A DNA stretch of 64,000 bases from Sepioteuthis lessoniana (GCA_963585895.1 OY757939.1:56967509-57031508); one strand, 5' to 3'; positions 10,379 to 19,962 are shown, counted from the stretch's first letter. The notes: a model not told the origin generated them from the sequence alone. A program made the numbers and translations.

Positions 10379-10464
10379 TAGAATATTGAGACAGATGTTG
10401 AATTTACCAAGACAGAAATGAAAAATAAATGAAACCTTAATTTTCTTCAAAATACGAGGTGTAT
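10377..10464 (+). repeat. Single diverged monomer of the 91-bp satellite
   Basis: The order GAATATTGAGACAGATGTTG, AATTTACCAAGACAGAAATG, AATAAATGAAACCTTAATTT, TCTTCAAAATACGA matches the satellite monomer (ATACTGACACTGAAGCTG, TATTTACCGAGAAAGAGATG, AATGAATGAAAGGTTTATTT, TCTTCAAAATACGA) of the array at 39360-46190, nearly 29 kb away. It runs directly into a mariner-like terminus. Confidence 0.7.
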
Positions 10465-10660
10465 TCAATAAATCTATATGACAGATCTGACAAAAAAAAA
10501 AGGAAGCATAAATAATCTTTGAAATAATCTCCTTGTCTTCCAACACATGTTTTCCATTCATCGAAGCGCCTTTTGCAACAGTTTCTTGCTTTTTGCTGGG
10601 TTTGATGTTTCATTGCGAAGATTTGGATGTTAAGAAAAACATGAAACTAACTCACTTCAA
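10455..10660 (-). pseudogene. mariner-like transposase C-terminus, relic
   Basis: The minus strand encodes, with breaks, a segment with RRFDEWKTCVGRQGDYFKD, resembling the C-terminal RW-x-KC-x-QGDYF motif of mariner-family transposases. The end ACGAGGTGTATTCAATAAAT (10454-10473) looks like a mariner terminal repeat. Catalytic residues are not visible here. The rest of the 10.66-10.93 kb stretch shows no clear homology. Confidence 0.5.
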
Positions 10661-10929
10661 CTTCTTCTTCGATGCCTCTTTTTTATGCGTTTAATGTAAG
10701 GAAAAAAATCCCCTTTACCATAAAAATGAAATGAAAAACTGGTCAAAGAAAATAGCTTTTTTTTTTTTGCTTATATACATTGTGCAGAAGAAATGCCTCC
10801 CAAATTTTAAACTGTCATCTGTGTGTGGTGCAACTAAGGTCAGGCAAGTAATAATGGTAACTCCATCAAGTTGATATCTTATCACTTTTGATACTGTCAT
10901 AGTTTCGACCGTTTTTTTTAAAGACTAGT

Positions 10930-11055
10930 GAATCTGTAATTACTACGCTCTCTGAGCTCATTTCATGTTACTTCAAAATGATGCTGTTCCGGATAGATTT
11001 TTTAATCCATAGCAGTACTGATTTTGTATCTGCGAACCGTTCTAAGACATGATTG
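10930..11055 (+). repeat. Dispersed repeat shared with 22757-22885
   Basis: Words TCTGTAATT, GAGCTCATTTCATG, TCCGGAT, and AATCCATAGCAGTACTGATT occur in the same order as TCTGTAATT, TGCTCATTTCATG, TCCAGAT, and ACCCATAGCAATATTAATTT at 22757-22885. Family unknown. From 11055 to 11380 I see nothing identifiable. Confidence 0.45.
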
Positions 11056-11560
11056 TACCAGAAGAGAAATGGTAAAATAATAGCTAGATGGAGTTACAGT
11101 GGCCCCTTGCCTAAATTTATTTGCACCAACTGGTAACAGTTTACAATTTGGAAGGTAATTCTGTATCTACTGAAGGTTACCCTTCTCAACTAGAAATCCA
11201 ATATGTGTCAACATAAACGCTTTCCATTTGATTTTAAGTCCCCGATAACTAGATATAGAAAGCATATTATGGCTGTGATTCACAGCTGTCAACATCAATA
11301 AACTAAACTAATCTGCCAACGCCCGTCTATAAAAAAGAAGAAGAGTACATCAAGCGCTACATGAATAAAAAAAAGAAGCACTTTTCATTATTTACTGGAC
11401 TGAGTCGAAAGCTTTGTGATATTTTGGCACATGCTTGCTTGCCTCGCATACATAACGTGACAGAAGCAGTTAAAGCAGTGATGAAAGGTATCCACTGTCG
11501 TTAGTAGTATCGTGTTTGATTGTGCGCTAACAAGTTGTTCATTGTATGTAATTTGAAAGC

Positions 11561-11940
11561 TGTACAGATGAACGTATATCTTATGCTTTCCGACTTCGAA
11601 TTGGGCCATAAAACAACCGAAATCATTTGTTGTGTGAAAGACGAAGATACAGTTTATCATAGAATCGTGAACAAATGGCTCAAGGAATTTCTTTCGGTTT
11701 TTAAGAACCTCGATGATCTAACAAGGTAAGGTAGGCTTAAAAACGTGAATTTCAAGGCTGTGCTCTAAGCCAGAGAGGCAAATCTGGGGAGTAGTAAAGG
11801 GAGAGTATCAGGTGAGTTCGTCATTTTACAGTCCAGTGGGGTTCGTCATCTTCACGACCTCCTCAAAGCATCTTGTGCTGCCGAATTGTGTCTCACGCAC
11901 TGTCATAATATTGCAAAACTTTTGACTCATCAGCGTATTT
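11561..11940 (+). pseudogene. mariner-like transposase N-terminus, relic
   Basis: A frame from the ATG at 11569 reads FELGHKTTEIICCVKDEDTV then NKWLKEFLSVFKNLDDLTR and stops. This resembles the N-terminal helix-turn-helix of mariner transposases (F-LGH...E---NI------T---WF-KF--GD--L-D). Decayed homology may continue past the stop to about 11940. No catalytic D residues and no terminal repeats could be assigned. Confidence 0.55.
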
Positions 11941-11984
11941 TATTTATTTTATTTTTTTCTCACTTTCTTTCGGTGAACAGTAGC

Positions 11985-12105
11985 TAAATGACGCATTGTA
12001 CGAAAAGACAACAGTTCTCAGTAAGAATCGAACTCTTTATTTTCTTTTAATGATGTATGAGATCACCTTGCTAACCATTACAGCAGAGCGAAACATCCAA
12101 ATATA
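11985..12105 (-). repeat. tRNA-like SINE head, partial
   Basis: Minus strand: CGCTCTGCTGTAATGGTTAG and, after a spacer, GAGTTCGATTCTTACTGAG, an A-box/B-box pair. The body is not recognisable. The spacing between the boxes is stretched by an AAAAGAAAATAAA insertion. Confidence 0.45.
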
Positions 12106-12224
12106 TCAGAGTAATTCTTAAAGTAATTATTATCCCGTGAACCTGAAGAAATTTCACGGATTGATTATTAGGTTGTTTTTTAAAAGAATCCATTCTTAGG
12201 TTGAGTGATTAGCGTGTACATTTT

Positions 12225-12445
12225 ATTCTTTCTTTATTCAAGGGCATATCAACCTTTTGGGGTTATTCAGTGCCAAAACCATCCTTGCTGAAGGACTGTA
12301 GTGGGACTATTTAACCCATAGTTGGAGGAGTATAGGGTTTCATACCTCTCCCAAGGGTATTAGACCGCAAGTGAACGTAACTGTGACTGGAATTCGAACT
12401 TACTTACTACGATATCGAAGTACAGCGCGTTAGCCACGATGCTTC
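12225..12445 (-). repeat. SINE A, near-complete
   Basis: The plus strand shows the hairpin tail at 12243-12283 (GGCATATCAACCTTTTGGGG, TTATTCAGTGCC), then ACCATCCTTGCTGAAGGA, TAACCCATAGTTGGAGGAG, CCCAAGGGTATTAG and the tRNA-like head GTTAGCCACGATG near 12430. Confidence 0.75.
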
Positions 12446-12466
12446 TCTTTTGATTAATCATCATCA

Positions 12467-13060
12467 TCATGATGTCGTGCTGGTAGCACGGATACCCCTG
12501 ACCCTCTCTCGCTACTTTTCCCTATCGTTCATCGCTCTAGACAGGTCTTCAGGACAACATCCCGTATCCTCACATAGTTGCTGAATGTATGTTCGTGCTG
12601 GTCGTCCTGCTTTTTCACGGCCATGTGTGGGGGCCCATAAGAGTACATCACTTATGAGTTCGACCCTACTTCTCCAGCAGTGTCCTGCATGTCTGGTTCG
12701 TCTAACTTGAATAGTTTTCGTGATAGGAGGCAGGTGGCCGTACAGTTGGTGTCTTGTGGAGTGTTGCCGCCAGGACTTGTTCAATATTGCACGCAGCATT
12801 CTTGTGTAATTGCCGTCTAGCTTCTTCTCCAGCCGTTTTGTTAGAGTCCATGTAGTGCATCCATATAGCAGTATCGATGCGACCGCTGCCTGGAAGAAAC
12901 TGCGTTTCATTTTATCGGTTAGGTCTGATTTCCATATAATCGATAGCCTATTGATAGCTGTCCATGCTTTCGTTAACCTCGTGTCGATGTCCTTTTCGGT
13001 TGATGCGACGCTGTTTCCTAGGTAAGTGAATTTGTCTACTAGTTTAAGAGGGGTTCCGTC
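12467..13060 (-). pseudogene. RTE-like LINE reverse transcriptase C-terminal fragment with internal stop
   Basis: Minus strand from about 13060: DGTPLKLVDKFTYLGNSV, TKAWTAINRLSIIWKSDLTD, LLYGCTTWTLTKRLEKK, RRTRHAGHCWRSRVELISD, GRPARTYIQQLCEDTGCCPE and ends in MNDREK followed by TAG (plus-strand CTA at 12512-12514). The corresponding codon is TGG (Trp) in the copy at 8017-9180. After the stop the same frame continues with RERVRGIRATSTT to the CATCATCATCAT tail (12460-12472). The RT catalytic part is missing. Confidence 0.88.
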
Positions 13061-13084
13061 AATAAAATAAATTATCTGCATAAA

Positions 13085-14020
13085 AAATCAAATGTTTTAC
13101 CTTTTTTATTATAAGGAGGTTTTTAGTTACAGAAAAAAAAATCAGGTCATCAATTTTGTTAATCGATTTATTGTTTCATCTTGTTTATGAACAAACGACA
13201 TTAGCAGCTGGTTCATGATATGAGAAGAAGCCGGGAAAAATATCGAAATCGTTCCCGGTTTTATCGATCTTTAAAAAAAAAGTTGATTTAACTGGCTTGG
13301 ATGACCAAGTGGAAAGCCTGTGTTGCGAATCAGTTACATTTTGTTATAAGATCGTTCTGAATCTCCTTTTTCTGTATTTAAAATAACTCGATTGGGAGAG
13401 AAAAATACGTTAATATAAAACGAGAAAGAAGATAAATGAATAAAGAGATAAAATAAGGAATGAAAAATAAATAAAACAACCAATAGATTCAATAATGTAG
13501 GTACGTAATAATTAGCTTTGCATATATGAAAAGATGTTAAGAACAAGAAAGGAAGGGAAAAAAATGGTCAAAAAATCGTTACGAAATAAGTAAAAAAGAT
13601 TAAAAGAAATGTATTGCAATCGATAAAAAAAAAATTAACATATGTTGTTGAAGGTCGAAAGTCGAAATGTTTTCAAGGAACGAAAAAATTCCCAACGATA
13701 AAACGAACTGTATTTTTAAGAAGTAAATAAGTATCACTTTCAAAAATGGTTTCGAAAATAGATCTGCGTTTTTATGCAAATTGTTCAGATCAAGAATTGG
13801 GTCTGGGTTAGCTAAAAGGCAAATGGCGATCCCAGTGTTGCTCATTTATGCTTGCTACAACAAGTCGTATAACGGCAGGAAAAACGGCACATCATAGCCA
13901 GATATTTATTAGGGCAATACACTTAAAATGCTTTAGCAGTGATAATAAAGCCATCTTTTGTTCAATTTGCAACTGAAAGAAATCTGGCGGGCTTTTTATA
14001 TGCGCTAAAAATCACATTAT
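13085..14020. other. No recognisable feature
   Basis: AT-rich sequence with short poly(A)/poly(T) runs and only short open frames without motifs. I see no SINE head, hairpin tail, RT word or transposon terminus here. Confidence 0.5.
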
Positions 14021-14026
14021 ACAATG

Positions 14027-14404
14027 ACACCGCCGTCATTGCCAAGAAGAGGAGGGAGGAAAAACGCTATCGAATAAACTTTTCTTACGACAGCCCGCTG
14101 TAGCCCCGATGAATAAAAGTGACTACTATTTTCTTCCTTGAAATTCGAGTTTTGAGTGTTTCTTTTCTGCAAATTCCTTCCTTTCAGACACAACGTATTT
14201 TGGTCCTATGCTACAGAAAGAAGATTGTGTGAAGTGGAGCTCAGAGGAGGAATCGAAACCATTCAGACCACAGCGCAATTAAAATCGGTTTGAATACTTA
14301 GAAGAGTCCTGGAGACTAGAGGAGACTTGCTGTCTCGCAGAATTAGAACAATCTCCAAAAACCTAAGAAAAAGACTGTGTGAAGTGAAGATCAGAGGAAG
14401 AATA
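14027..14404 (+). repeat. 378-bp segment duplicated at 18236-18614
   Basis: From ACACCGCCGTCATTGCC to TGAAGATCAGAGGAAGAAT the two segments differ at very few positions. The duplicate at 18236 shows what it is: the 3' part of LTR family 3 (18236-18424) plus the adjoining RLE-LINE 3' repeat. The copy here therefore contains a truncated LTR (14027-14213) and LINE repeat (14214-14404). It carries LTR/host junction sequence, so it arose by copying genomic DNA and not by an independent LTR insertion. Confidence 0.85.
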
Positions 14405-14965
14405 TAGTCTATATAACGCATGGGCATTCGAATTATATAGTCTATAGTCTTAGAATAGTCTTATATAGTCTATATAGTCTTAGAATTATATAGTCTATAT
14501 AACGCATGGGCATTCGAATTATATAGTCTATAGTCTTAGAATAGTCTTATATAGTCTATATAGTCTTAGAATTATATAGTCTATATAACGCATGGGCATT
14601 AGAATTATATAGTCTATAGTCTTAGAATAGTCTTATATAGTCTATATAGTCTTAGAATTATATAGTCTATATAACGCATGGGCATTAAAATTATATAGTC
14701 TATAGTCTTAGAATAGTCTTATATAGTCTATATAGTATTAGAATTATATAGTCGATATAATGCACGGGCATTAGAATTATATAATCTATAGTCTTAGAAT
14801 AGTCTTATATAGTCTATAAAGTCTTAGAATTATATAGTCTATAGTCTTAGATTAGTCTTATATAGTCTATATAGTCTTAGAATTATATAGTCTATAGTCT
14901 TAGAATAGTCTTATATAGTCTATATAATCTTAGAATTATATAGTCTATATAACGCATGGGTATTA
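14405..14965 (+). repeat. 86-bp minisatellite, about 6-7 units
   Basis: The landmark AACGCATGGGCATT occurs at 14415, 14501, 14587, 14673 and (as AATGCACGGGC) 14759, exactly 86 bp apart, and again at 14951. Units are built from ATATAGTCTATA and TAGTCTTAGAAT words. The array begins right at the 3' edge of the 378-bp duplicated segment. Confidence 0.93.
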
Positions 14966-15470
14966 TAATTCTTCACTCTTTCTTAAACAAAAGCATTAAT
15001 ATAATCATGGACAGCTGTTCACTCTGAAATACTTATTAGAATCCTTCACTCCTTCCTAAATAGTTGGGTCAATATAATCATTGACCGTTTTTAACAATCA
15101 AATGATAAATAAAATCATTTACGGCTTCCTAAATAGATGAAGGTATATAATCATGGACTGCTGTTAACTGTGAAATACTTATTCGAACCTTTCGCTGTTA
15201 CCGAGATAGAAGGATGAATATAATCATGGACAGCTGTTAACAATGAAATGATAATTAGAATCGTTCACTCCTTCCTAAATAGAAGCATCAATATCATCAC
15301 CGAAAGCTGTTAACTATGAAATGATAAGTGGAATCCTAGTGTGTTTCCTAAATAGAAACATCAATATCCTCACAGACAGCTGTCAGCTATGAAATGATAA
15401 TTAGAATCCTTGTCTGCTTCCTAAATAGAAGCATCAATATCATGATGGATCAATGTTAAAACGGGGACCC
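14966..15470 (+). repeat. About 74-bp minisatellite, diverged
   Basis: The landmark ATCATGGACAGCTGTT and variants recur near 15005, 15080, 15147, 15222, 15296 and 15370, each followed by GAAATGATAA or GAAATACTTATT and by TCCTAAATAGAAGCAT. About six or seven units. Divergence is much higher than in the adjacent 86-bp array. Confidence 0.85.
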
Positions 15471-15551
15471 AATATATTCAGAAGACATATCGTTTCATAT
15501 AATGATAGACAGTAATCTGAAACACCTGTAATGCTTCAGACATGACTATAT

Positions 15552-15571
15552 ACTACTACTACTACTACTAC

Positions 15572-15622
<51 letters not shown>
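15552..15622 (+). repeat. (ACT)n(AAT)n microsatellite
   Basis: About 7 ACT units then about 16 AAT units. Confidence 0.95.
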
Positions 15623-15623
<1 letters not shown>

Positions 15624-15765
15624 GACAGGAAGAACTGGAAATCATGGGAAGAATTAAGACAACAGAATTCTTGAGATCGGCCAGAATATTGGGAAGAGAC
15701 CGGGAGACCTGAGGAGACTTGCTGTTACTTAGATTCCTGTGAAAGACCATCATATAATAATAATA
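15622..15765 (+). repeat. RLE-type LINE 3' end, copy 1
   Basis: Reads AGACAGGAAGAACTGGAAAT, GATCGGCCAGAATATTGG, GGAGACCTGAGGAGACTTGC and GAAAGACCATCAT, which corresponds to the last part of the ORF2 and its 3' UTR. Almost the same segment occurs at 16290-16432, so two such ends bracket the longer copy at 15785-16272. Confidence 0.65.
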
Positions 15766-15784
15766 TTTAATTCGACCATACAAA

Positions 15785-16272
15785 CAAATGGTATATGCAC
15801 AACCCAGCACCTTTCCTAGAAAATGACTCGCATAAACCCCGATTGGACTTTAGCATACAACCAGATCACCTAATACACGCCAGAAGACCAGACCTCATAA
15901 TAATCAACAAAAAAAAGCGAATCTGTAAAATTGTCGACTTTGCTGTCCCAGCGGACCACAGAATAAATCTGAAGGAAAGTGAAAAGAAGGATAAGTACCT
16001 CGACCTTGCTAGAGAATTGAAAAAGCTGTGGAACATGAAAGTAACGATTGTGCCAATTGTGATTGGTGAGTTAGGTACAATAACTAAAAGATTATTAAAA
16101 GGCCTGGAGGACTTGTAAGTTGGCGGACGGGTAGAGACGATTCAAACGACAGCATTGCTAAGAACGGCCAGAATCCTAAGACAAGTCCTGGAGACTTGAG
16201 GAGACTTGCTGTCACTCAAAATCCAGTGAAAAACCATCAGCGTTAGCTGATGTGAAAAACTCTAATGAGTAA
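15785..16272 (+). pseudogene. RLE-type LINE ORF2 C-terminus, 5'-truncated
   Basis: The frame from 15795 reads MHNPAPFLENDSHKPRLDFS, ARRPDLIIINKKKRICKIVD, FAVPADHRINLKESEKKDKY, LARELKKLWNMKVTIVPIVI and KRLLKGLEDL, with the homologous tail continuing past a premature stop (TAAGTTGGCGGACGG at 16116) to DLLSLK near 16220. The R-PD(x)n-K...VDFAVP...EK..KY..L pattern resembles the restriction-like endonuclease domain (PD...D/K) at the C-terminus of R2/R4/Dong/NeSL-type LINEs; this clade call is inference. The 3' UTR has a perfect ATCAGC-GTTA-GCTGAT hairpin at 16237-16252 and ends AACTCTAATGAGTAAAATAATAAT. Confidence 0.75.
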
Positions 16273-16445
16273 AATAATAATAATAATAAATAAGACAGGA
16301 AGAACTGGAAATCATTGGAAGAATTAAGACTACACAATTCTTGTGATCGGCCAGAATAATGAGAAGAGACCGGAAAACCTGAGGAGACTTGCTGTCACTT
16401 AGATTCTTGTGAAAGACCATCATATAATAATGATAATAACAACAA
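16273..16445 (+). repeat. RLE-type LINE 3' end, copy 3, with (AAT)n tail
   Basis: Near-duplicate of 15622-15765 (AGACAGGAAGAACTGGAAAT, GATCGGCCAGAATAATGAG, CTTGCTGTCACTTAGATTC). It ends in AATAATAATAACAACAACAA. Confidence 0.65.
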
Positions 16446-16685
16446 CAATAATAATAATAATAGATAAAACTATTTTCTCTGTTAGATTCAAATTACATCA
16501 GGAGGAATAGAATAAAGGAAGGAGAAACTTGAATATGTTATCAAATTTGAACTGAATTATTCAAGTCTTCGATTTGATATTTTTAAAGAGGAATTTTTCT
16601 AATATTATTTCAAAGAGCAGATGGAATTGCAACTTGATTGAACTTGAATGATTGAATTTTGTGATATACTGCTTTGACTGTGAAT

Positions 16686-16686
16686 A

Positions 16687-16728
<42 letters not shown>

Positions 16729-16760
16729 GGTATGTATGTGTGTGTGTGTGTGTGTATCTG
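16686..16760 (+). repeat. (TA)n(TG)n microsatellite
   Basis: TA run followed by GTATGTATGTG and a TG run. Confidence 0.95.
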
Positions 16761-16979
16761 TACAGGTATCTTGATTATATCATACGTAAATATATGTATG
16801 AATGTGTGCGTTTGTTAAATGTTTAAAAATCAACCATCAATAGCAATTGACAGTTTCACGTTTTCACGATCGTCAAGCAATAAGGAAAGGTTTTTTTCTT
16901 CACCTCGAATTCACAGCATTCATTAATTTCTAACCCCTCATATATTCACTTTAAAACTACCACCTGTCGATGGAACTTT

Positions 16980-17315
16980 GAATACGCTAACTGCATCCGC
17001 TGGTGAGAGGTAAGACTCCCCATCAAATGTGTGTCCTGAATATAACACTATACAGCATCAGACGATGAGGCTTCAAGAGGGTGGAGTACCTTCTCAATGC
17101 TGTTACTTCCAGGTTCACTCTGACATGGAATAATAGTACCTATTAGGGCCTCATCTATTGGTCTAATAGATCTGTTTGAAGATTATTTGTATTGTATATG
17201 AATTTTTGCATAAAGAATAGGTATTTGAAGTATTGTCTACGAAGAATAAATATTAGTATTGGATAAAAATACTTGAAACCATAAAACAGTGAGCAAATTT
17301 TTAGTAAATAGATAA
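16980..17315 (+). repeat. Family E, diverged 5' part
   Basis: Words in family order: CTAACTGCATCCGCTGGTGA, GAGGTAAGACTCCCC, GTGTGTCCTGAATATAACAC, GATGAGGCTTCAAGAGG, TTCCAGGTTCACTCTGACA, TTAGGGCCTCATCTATTGG. The hairpin tail is missing. Confidence 0.6.
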
Positions 17316-17317
17316 AG

Positions 17318-17455
17318 TTGGCTTACAGTAGTTGAGGGCGATCGAAGGCTCCTTTTTTGATAGCTACTATACAGAGGTGTAGTGGAGGGTATTACTTCTT
17401 TCCCTGGATTGTTCCACTTACTCTTGATCCGTACCTTATAATGTTAAGCAAGATA
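17318..17455 (-). repeat. SINE C, 3' half
   Basis: Reads AAGTTGGCTTACAGTAGTTG, GAAGGCTCCTTTTTTGATAG, GATTGTTCCACTTACTC and TTGATCCGTACCTTATAATG, then stops before the tRNA-like head. Confidence 0.75.
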
Positions 17456-17649
17456 ACATAATTATAAGCAAAAGACAAAGAAAAATCTTTTAAGAAACAA
17501 AAATCTTTTAAGAAACAAAGCAAAAATGTAAATATAAATGTATAATGAACGCAATTCCATAACCTTTTGGCATAAAAAGCCCAAGAAGGGTTGTAATTAT
17601 GGTAAAAGAAAACCAAAATCTCGTCGAATACATGGAACATGAGAGAGAG

Positions 17650-17823
17650 CTAAAAAAAAGTTGTTGTTGGATCTCTTAGAACAATCGCCAAAAATCAGAG
17701 AAAAAATCGAAACCATCCAGTCCACAGCACTATTAAAATCAGTTTGAATACTAAGAAAAGTCCTGGAGACTAGAAGAGACTTGCTGTCTCGCAGAATTAG
17801 AACAATCTCCAAGGACCTGGAAA
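17650..17823 (+). repeat. RLE-type LINE 3' repeat upstream of the LTR
   Basis: Contains ATCGAAACCATCCAGTCCAC, AAAGTCCTGGAGACTAGAAG and AGAATTAGAACAATCTCCAA. With the LTR at 17824-18424 removed, this continues into 18425-18660 and forms tandem repeats of about 153 bp. Confidence 0.6.
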
Positions 17824-18424
17824 TGTAATATTACGGACGGGCGCTGTCGTTGAGTTGCGGCAGCCACAAGGTTGGATAACGCGCAAGCACATCAGCTGGC
17901 ATCAATCATTGGTTACATAGGTCTAACGATAAAAATATCATGAACCTCGCTCGTGCAGGCATAACGACCTTTAGAGTTCAAGCGTGATTTTAATATAATC
18001 ACGCGTGAACTTTCACGTGCTACACTATTGTTTTCACTGGTGTTCATCGAGCCTTCTGGAACCTTCGATTTGATCCATCAAATCGCTATATAAGGAAACC
18101 AGGTAGCGATATTTGGGGAGTTCAAGGCAAGTTTATAAACAGGTTCAACTGAGGTCCATGACACCCCGACCCATGCCATACCCGGCCTATCAGCAATACA
18201 ACTGATATGAAAGTATCAACAAGCCAGTTACAACGACACCGCCGTCATTGCCAAGAAGAGGAGGGAGGAAAAACGCTATCGAATAAACTTTTCTTACGAC
18301 AGCCCGCTGTAGCCCCGATGAATAAAAGTGACTACTATTTTCTTCCTTGAAATTCGAGTTTTGAGTGTTTCTTTTCTGCAAATTCCTTCCTTTCAGACAC
18401 AACGTATTTTGGTCCTATGCTACA
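17824..18424 (+). mobile_element. Solo LTR (LTR family 3), 601 bp, with 4-bp target duplication
   Basis: Begins TGTAATATTACGGACGGG and ends GGTCCTATGCTACA, i.e. TG...CA. The flanks are an exact GAAA duplication (17820-17823 and 18425-18428) inside tandem RLE-LINE 3' repeats. Promoter-like TATATAA at 18087-18093 and poly(A) signal AATAAA at 18321-18326 give a U3-R-U5 order. No coding region adjoins it. Its 3' 189 bp is copied at 14027-14213. Confidence 0.85.
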
Positions 18425-18660
18425 GAAAGAAGATTGTGTGAAGTGGAGCTCAGAGGAGGAATCGAAACCATTCAGACCACAGCGCAATTAAAATCGGTTT
18501 GAATACTTAGAAGAGTCCTGGAGACTAGAGGAGACTTGCTGTCTCGCAGAATTAGAACAATCTCCAAGAACCTAAGAAGAAGACTGTGTGAAGTGAAGAT
18601 CAGAGGAAGAATCGAAACCATTCAGACCCCAGTTAAAATAAGTTAGGTCACTTAGAAGAT
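18425..18660 (+). repeat. RLE-type LINE 3' repeat downstream of the LTR
   Basis: Continuation of 17650-17823 after the LTR: AGAAGATTGTGTGAAGTGG, then a second unit AGAAGACTGTGTGAAGTGAA. The terminal part duplicates 14214-14404. Confidence 0.6.
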
Positions 18661-18730
18661 TCCTCGAGATCTGTCATTCAGATTATCACGAAAAAGCAGG
18701 AGTTCGAGCTTTTAAGAAAACTCAATTCGT

Positions 18731-18915
18731 CGACGAGAATGTGGAGGACGTCAAAAGAATTATAAATAACACCGCTTCCCACCATATCAAGAGAGAAGTA
18801 CGTGGGATGGCTTGACCAAAGCAAACTCACTGGCATAAAGAAAACTGATTGGTTTCGTTTGGTTGGGTTTTATCGCATATTAACCATGGTAGGCTATTTA
18901 ATGCCAAATACACTT

Positions 18916-18963
<48 letters not shown>

Positions 18964-19018
18964 ATGGTGGGAAGCGGTGTTATTTATAATTCTTTTAACG
19001 TCCACCACATTCTCGTCG
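18731..19018. repeat. Inverted duplication, about 58-bp arms, 171-bp spacer
   Basis: The left arm 18731-18788 (CGACGAGAATGTGGAGGACG ... CTTCCCACCATATCA) is the near-perfect reverse complement of 18960-19018. The spacer holds a minus-strand hairpin tail (TCGCATATTAACCATGGTAG near 18872) and a (TA)n run. Confidence 0.88.
18855..18962 (-). repeat. Retroposon 3' hairpin tail plus (TA)n
   Basis: GGTTTCGTTTGGTTGGGTTT precedes the hairpin (CGCATATTAACC, GGTAGGCTATTTAATGCC) and a (TA)n run. Only the tail is present. It sits inside the inverted duplication. Confidence 0.7.
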
Positions 19019-19088
19019 AGATATTTCGATCGAGATGAATTTTCTGTCGGGTAAATAAGACCAAAGTCGCGAGGGTCTCGGCTAGGTA

Positions 19089-19643
19089 GTGGATCATTCA
19101 ATAAGTTTCCAGACTTTTATTGTATGGGCACTTTTATTGATAGTACACACATGAAACTCTAGTCTCCTTCGAAGTAATCTCCTCCGACTGCAATGCACTT
19201 GTTGTACCGTTCCAACAACTTCTAGATGGCCCATGGAAGTCCTCTTGTTTGAGGGTGTCAATGACCTTCGTCACAGCCTCTTTCATCTCCTCATTCCTGC
19301 ATTCCTTGAATCTCTCATGCCATTCATGCAAGATGCTCCAAAAGCAGTCTGAAGCATTCCATACGTTTCTGTGGCATTTTTTCCAAGTTTAAAACAGAAT
19401 TTTATTGCATATCGTTCTTCTAAAGTTTCAGATTGCATTTTTGAAAATCACCAGCTGAGACAATGAAGCTTTAGTAGGGTGTATTCCAATTGCTGCTGTA
19501 GCTGTTCATTTGAAGCTGAAATCATAAAAATGTGTCAGTCATCTCATAAGAGGTATAGCAATAACATATTGAATCTTCGAGAGTCTACGACAATTTTAAA
19601 TGCCTGTACAAAAAATGTCTGGAAACTTATTGAAAGCCCCACA
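19089..19643 (-). mobile_element. Internally deleted mariner with terminal repeats and TA target
   Basis: Termini are GTGGATCATTCAATAAG...(left) and the inverted TGTGGGGCTTTCAATAAG (right), each followed by TTTCCAGAC, flanked by TA at 19087-19088 and 19644-19645. On the minus strand an ATG near 19440 opens a frame with EERYAIKFCFKLGKNATETY and MLQTAFGASCMN, a mariner-like N-terminus. It then passes abruptly to a C-terminal segment with EAVTKVIDTLKQEDFHG near 19265 and a frameshifted end. The middle, with the DD34D catalytic region, is deleted, so it is non-autonomous. The same 5' terminus recurs at 62898-63060. Confidence 0.8.
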
Positions 19644-19893
19644 TAAATATGAGGGATGTTGCACTTGCACTCGCACTTTGCCCTATTCTGTGTTTTAGCA
19701 AAAGAAACTGCTGATACAAAATGTATTGGCTCTGACTCGTTTAGAAATCATTCTACCCGTCTAAAGATCTTCACTTTATTATGTCCCTTTGAGGATGAAA
19801 AGAAAAAACGATTTTCTCAAGATATTTATTTTTCACGTTCCCTGCATACATACGGACAAACATGCATACGTACACATCCAAAGGTGCATTCTA

Positions 19894-19962
19894 TCTCTCT
19901 CTCTCTCTCTCTTTCTTTCACTCTCTTTCTTTCTTTCTTTCTCTCTCTCTCTCTCTCTCCCA

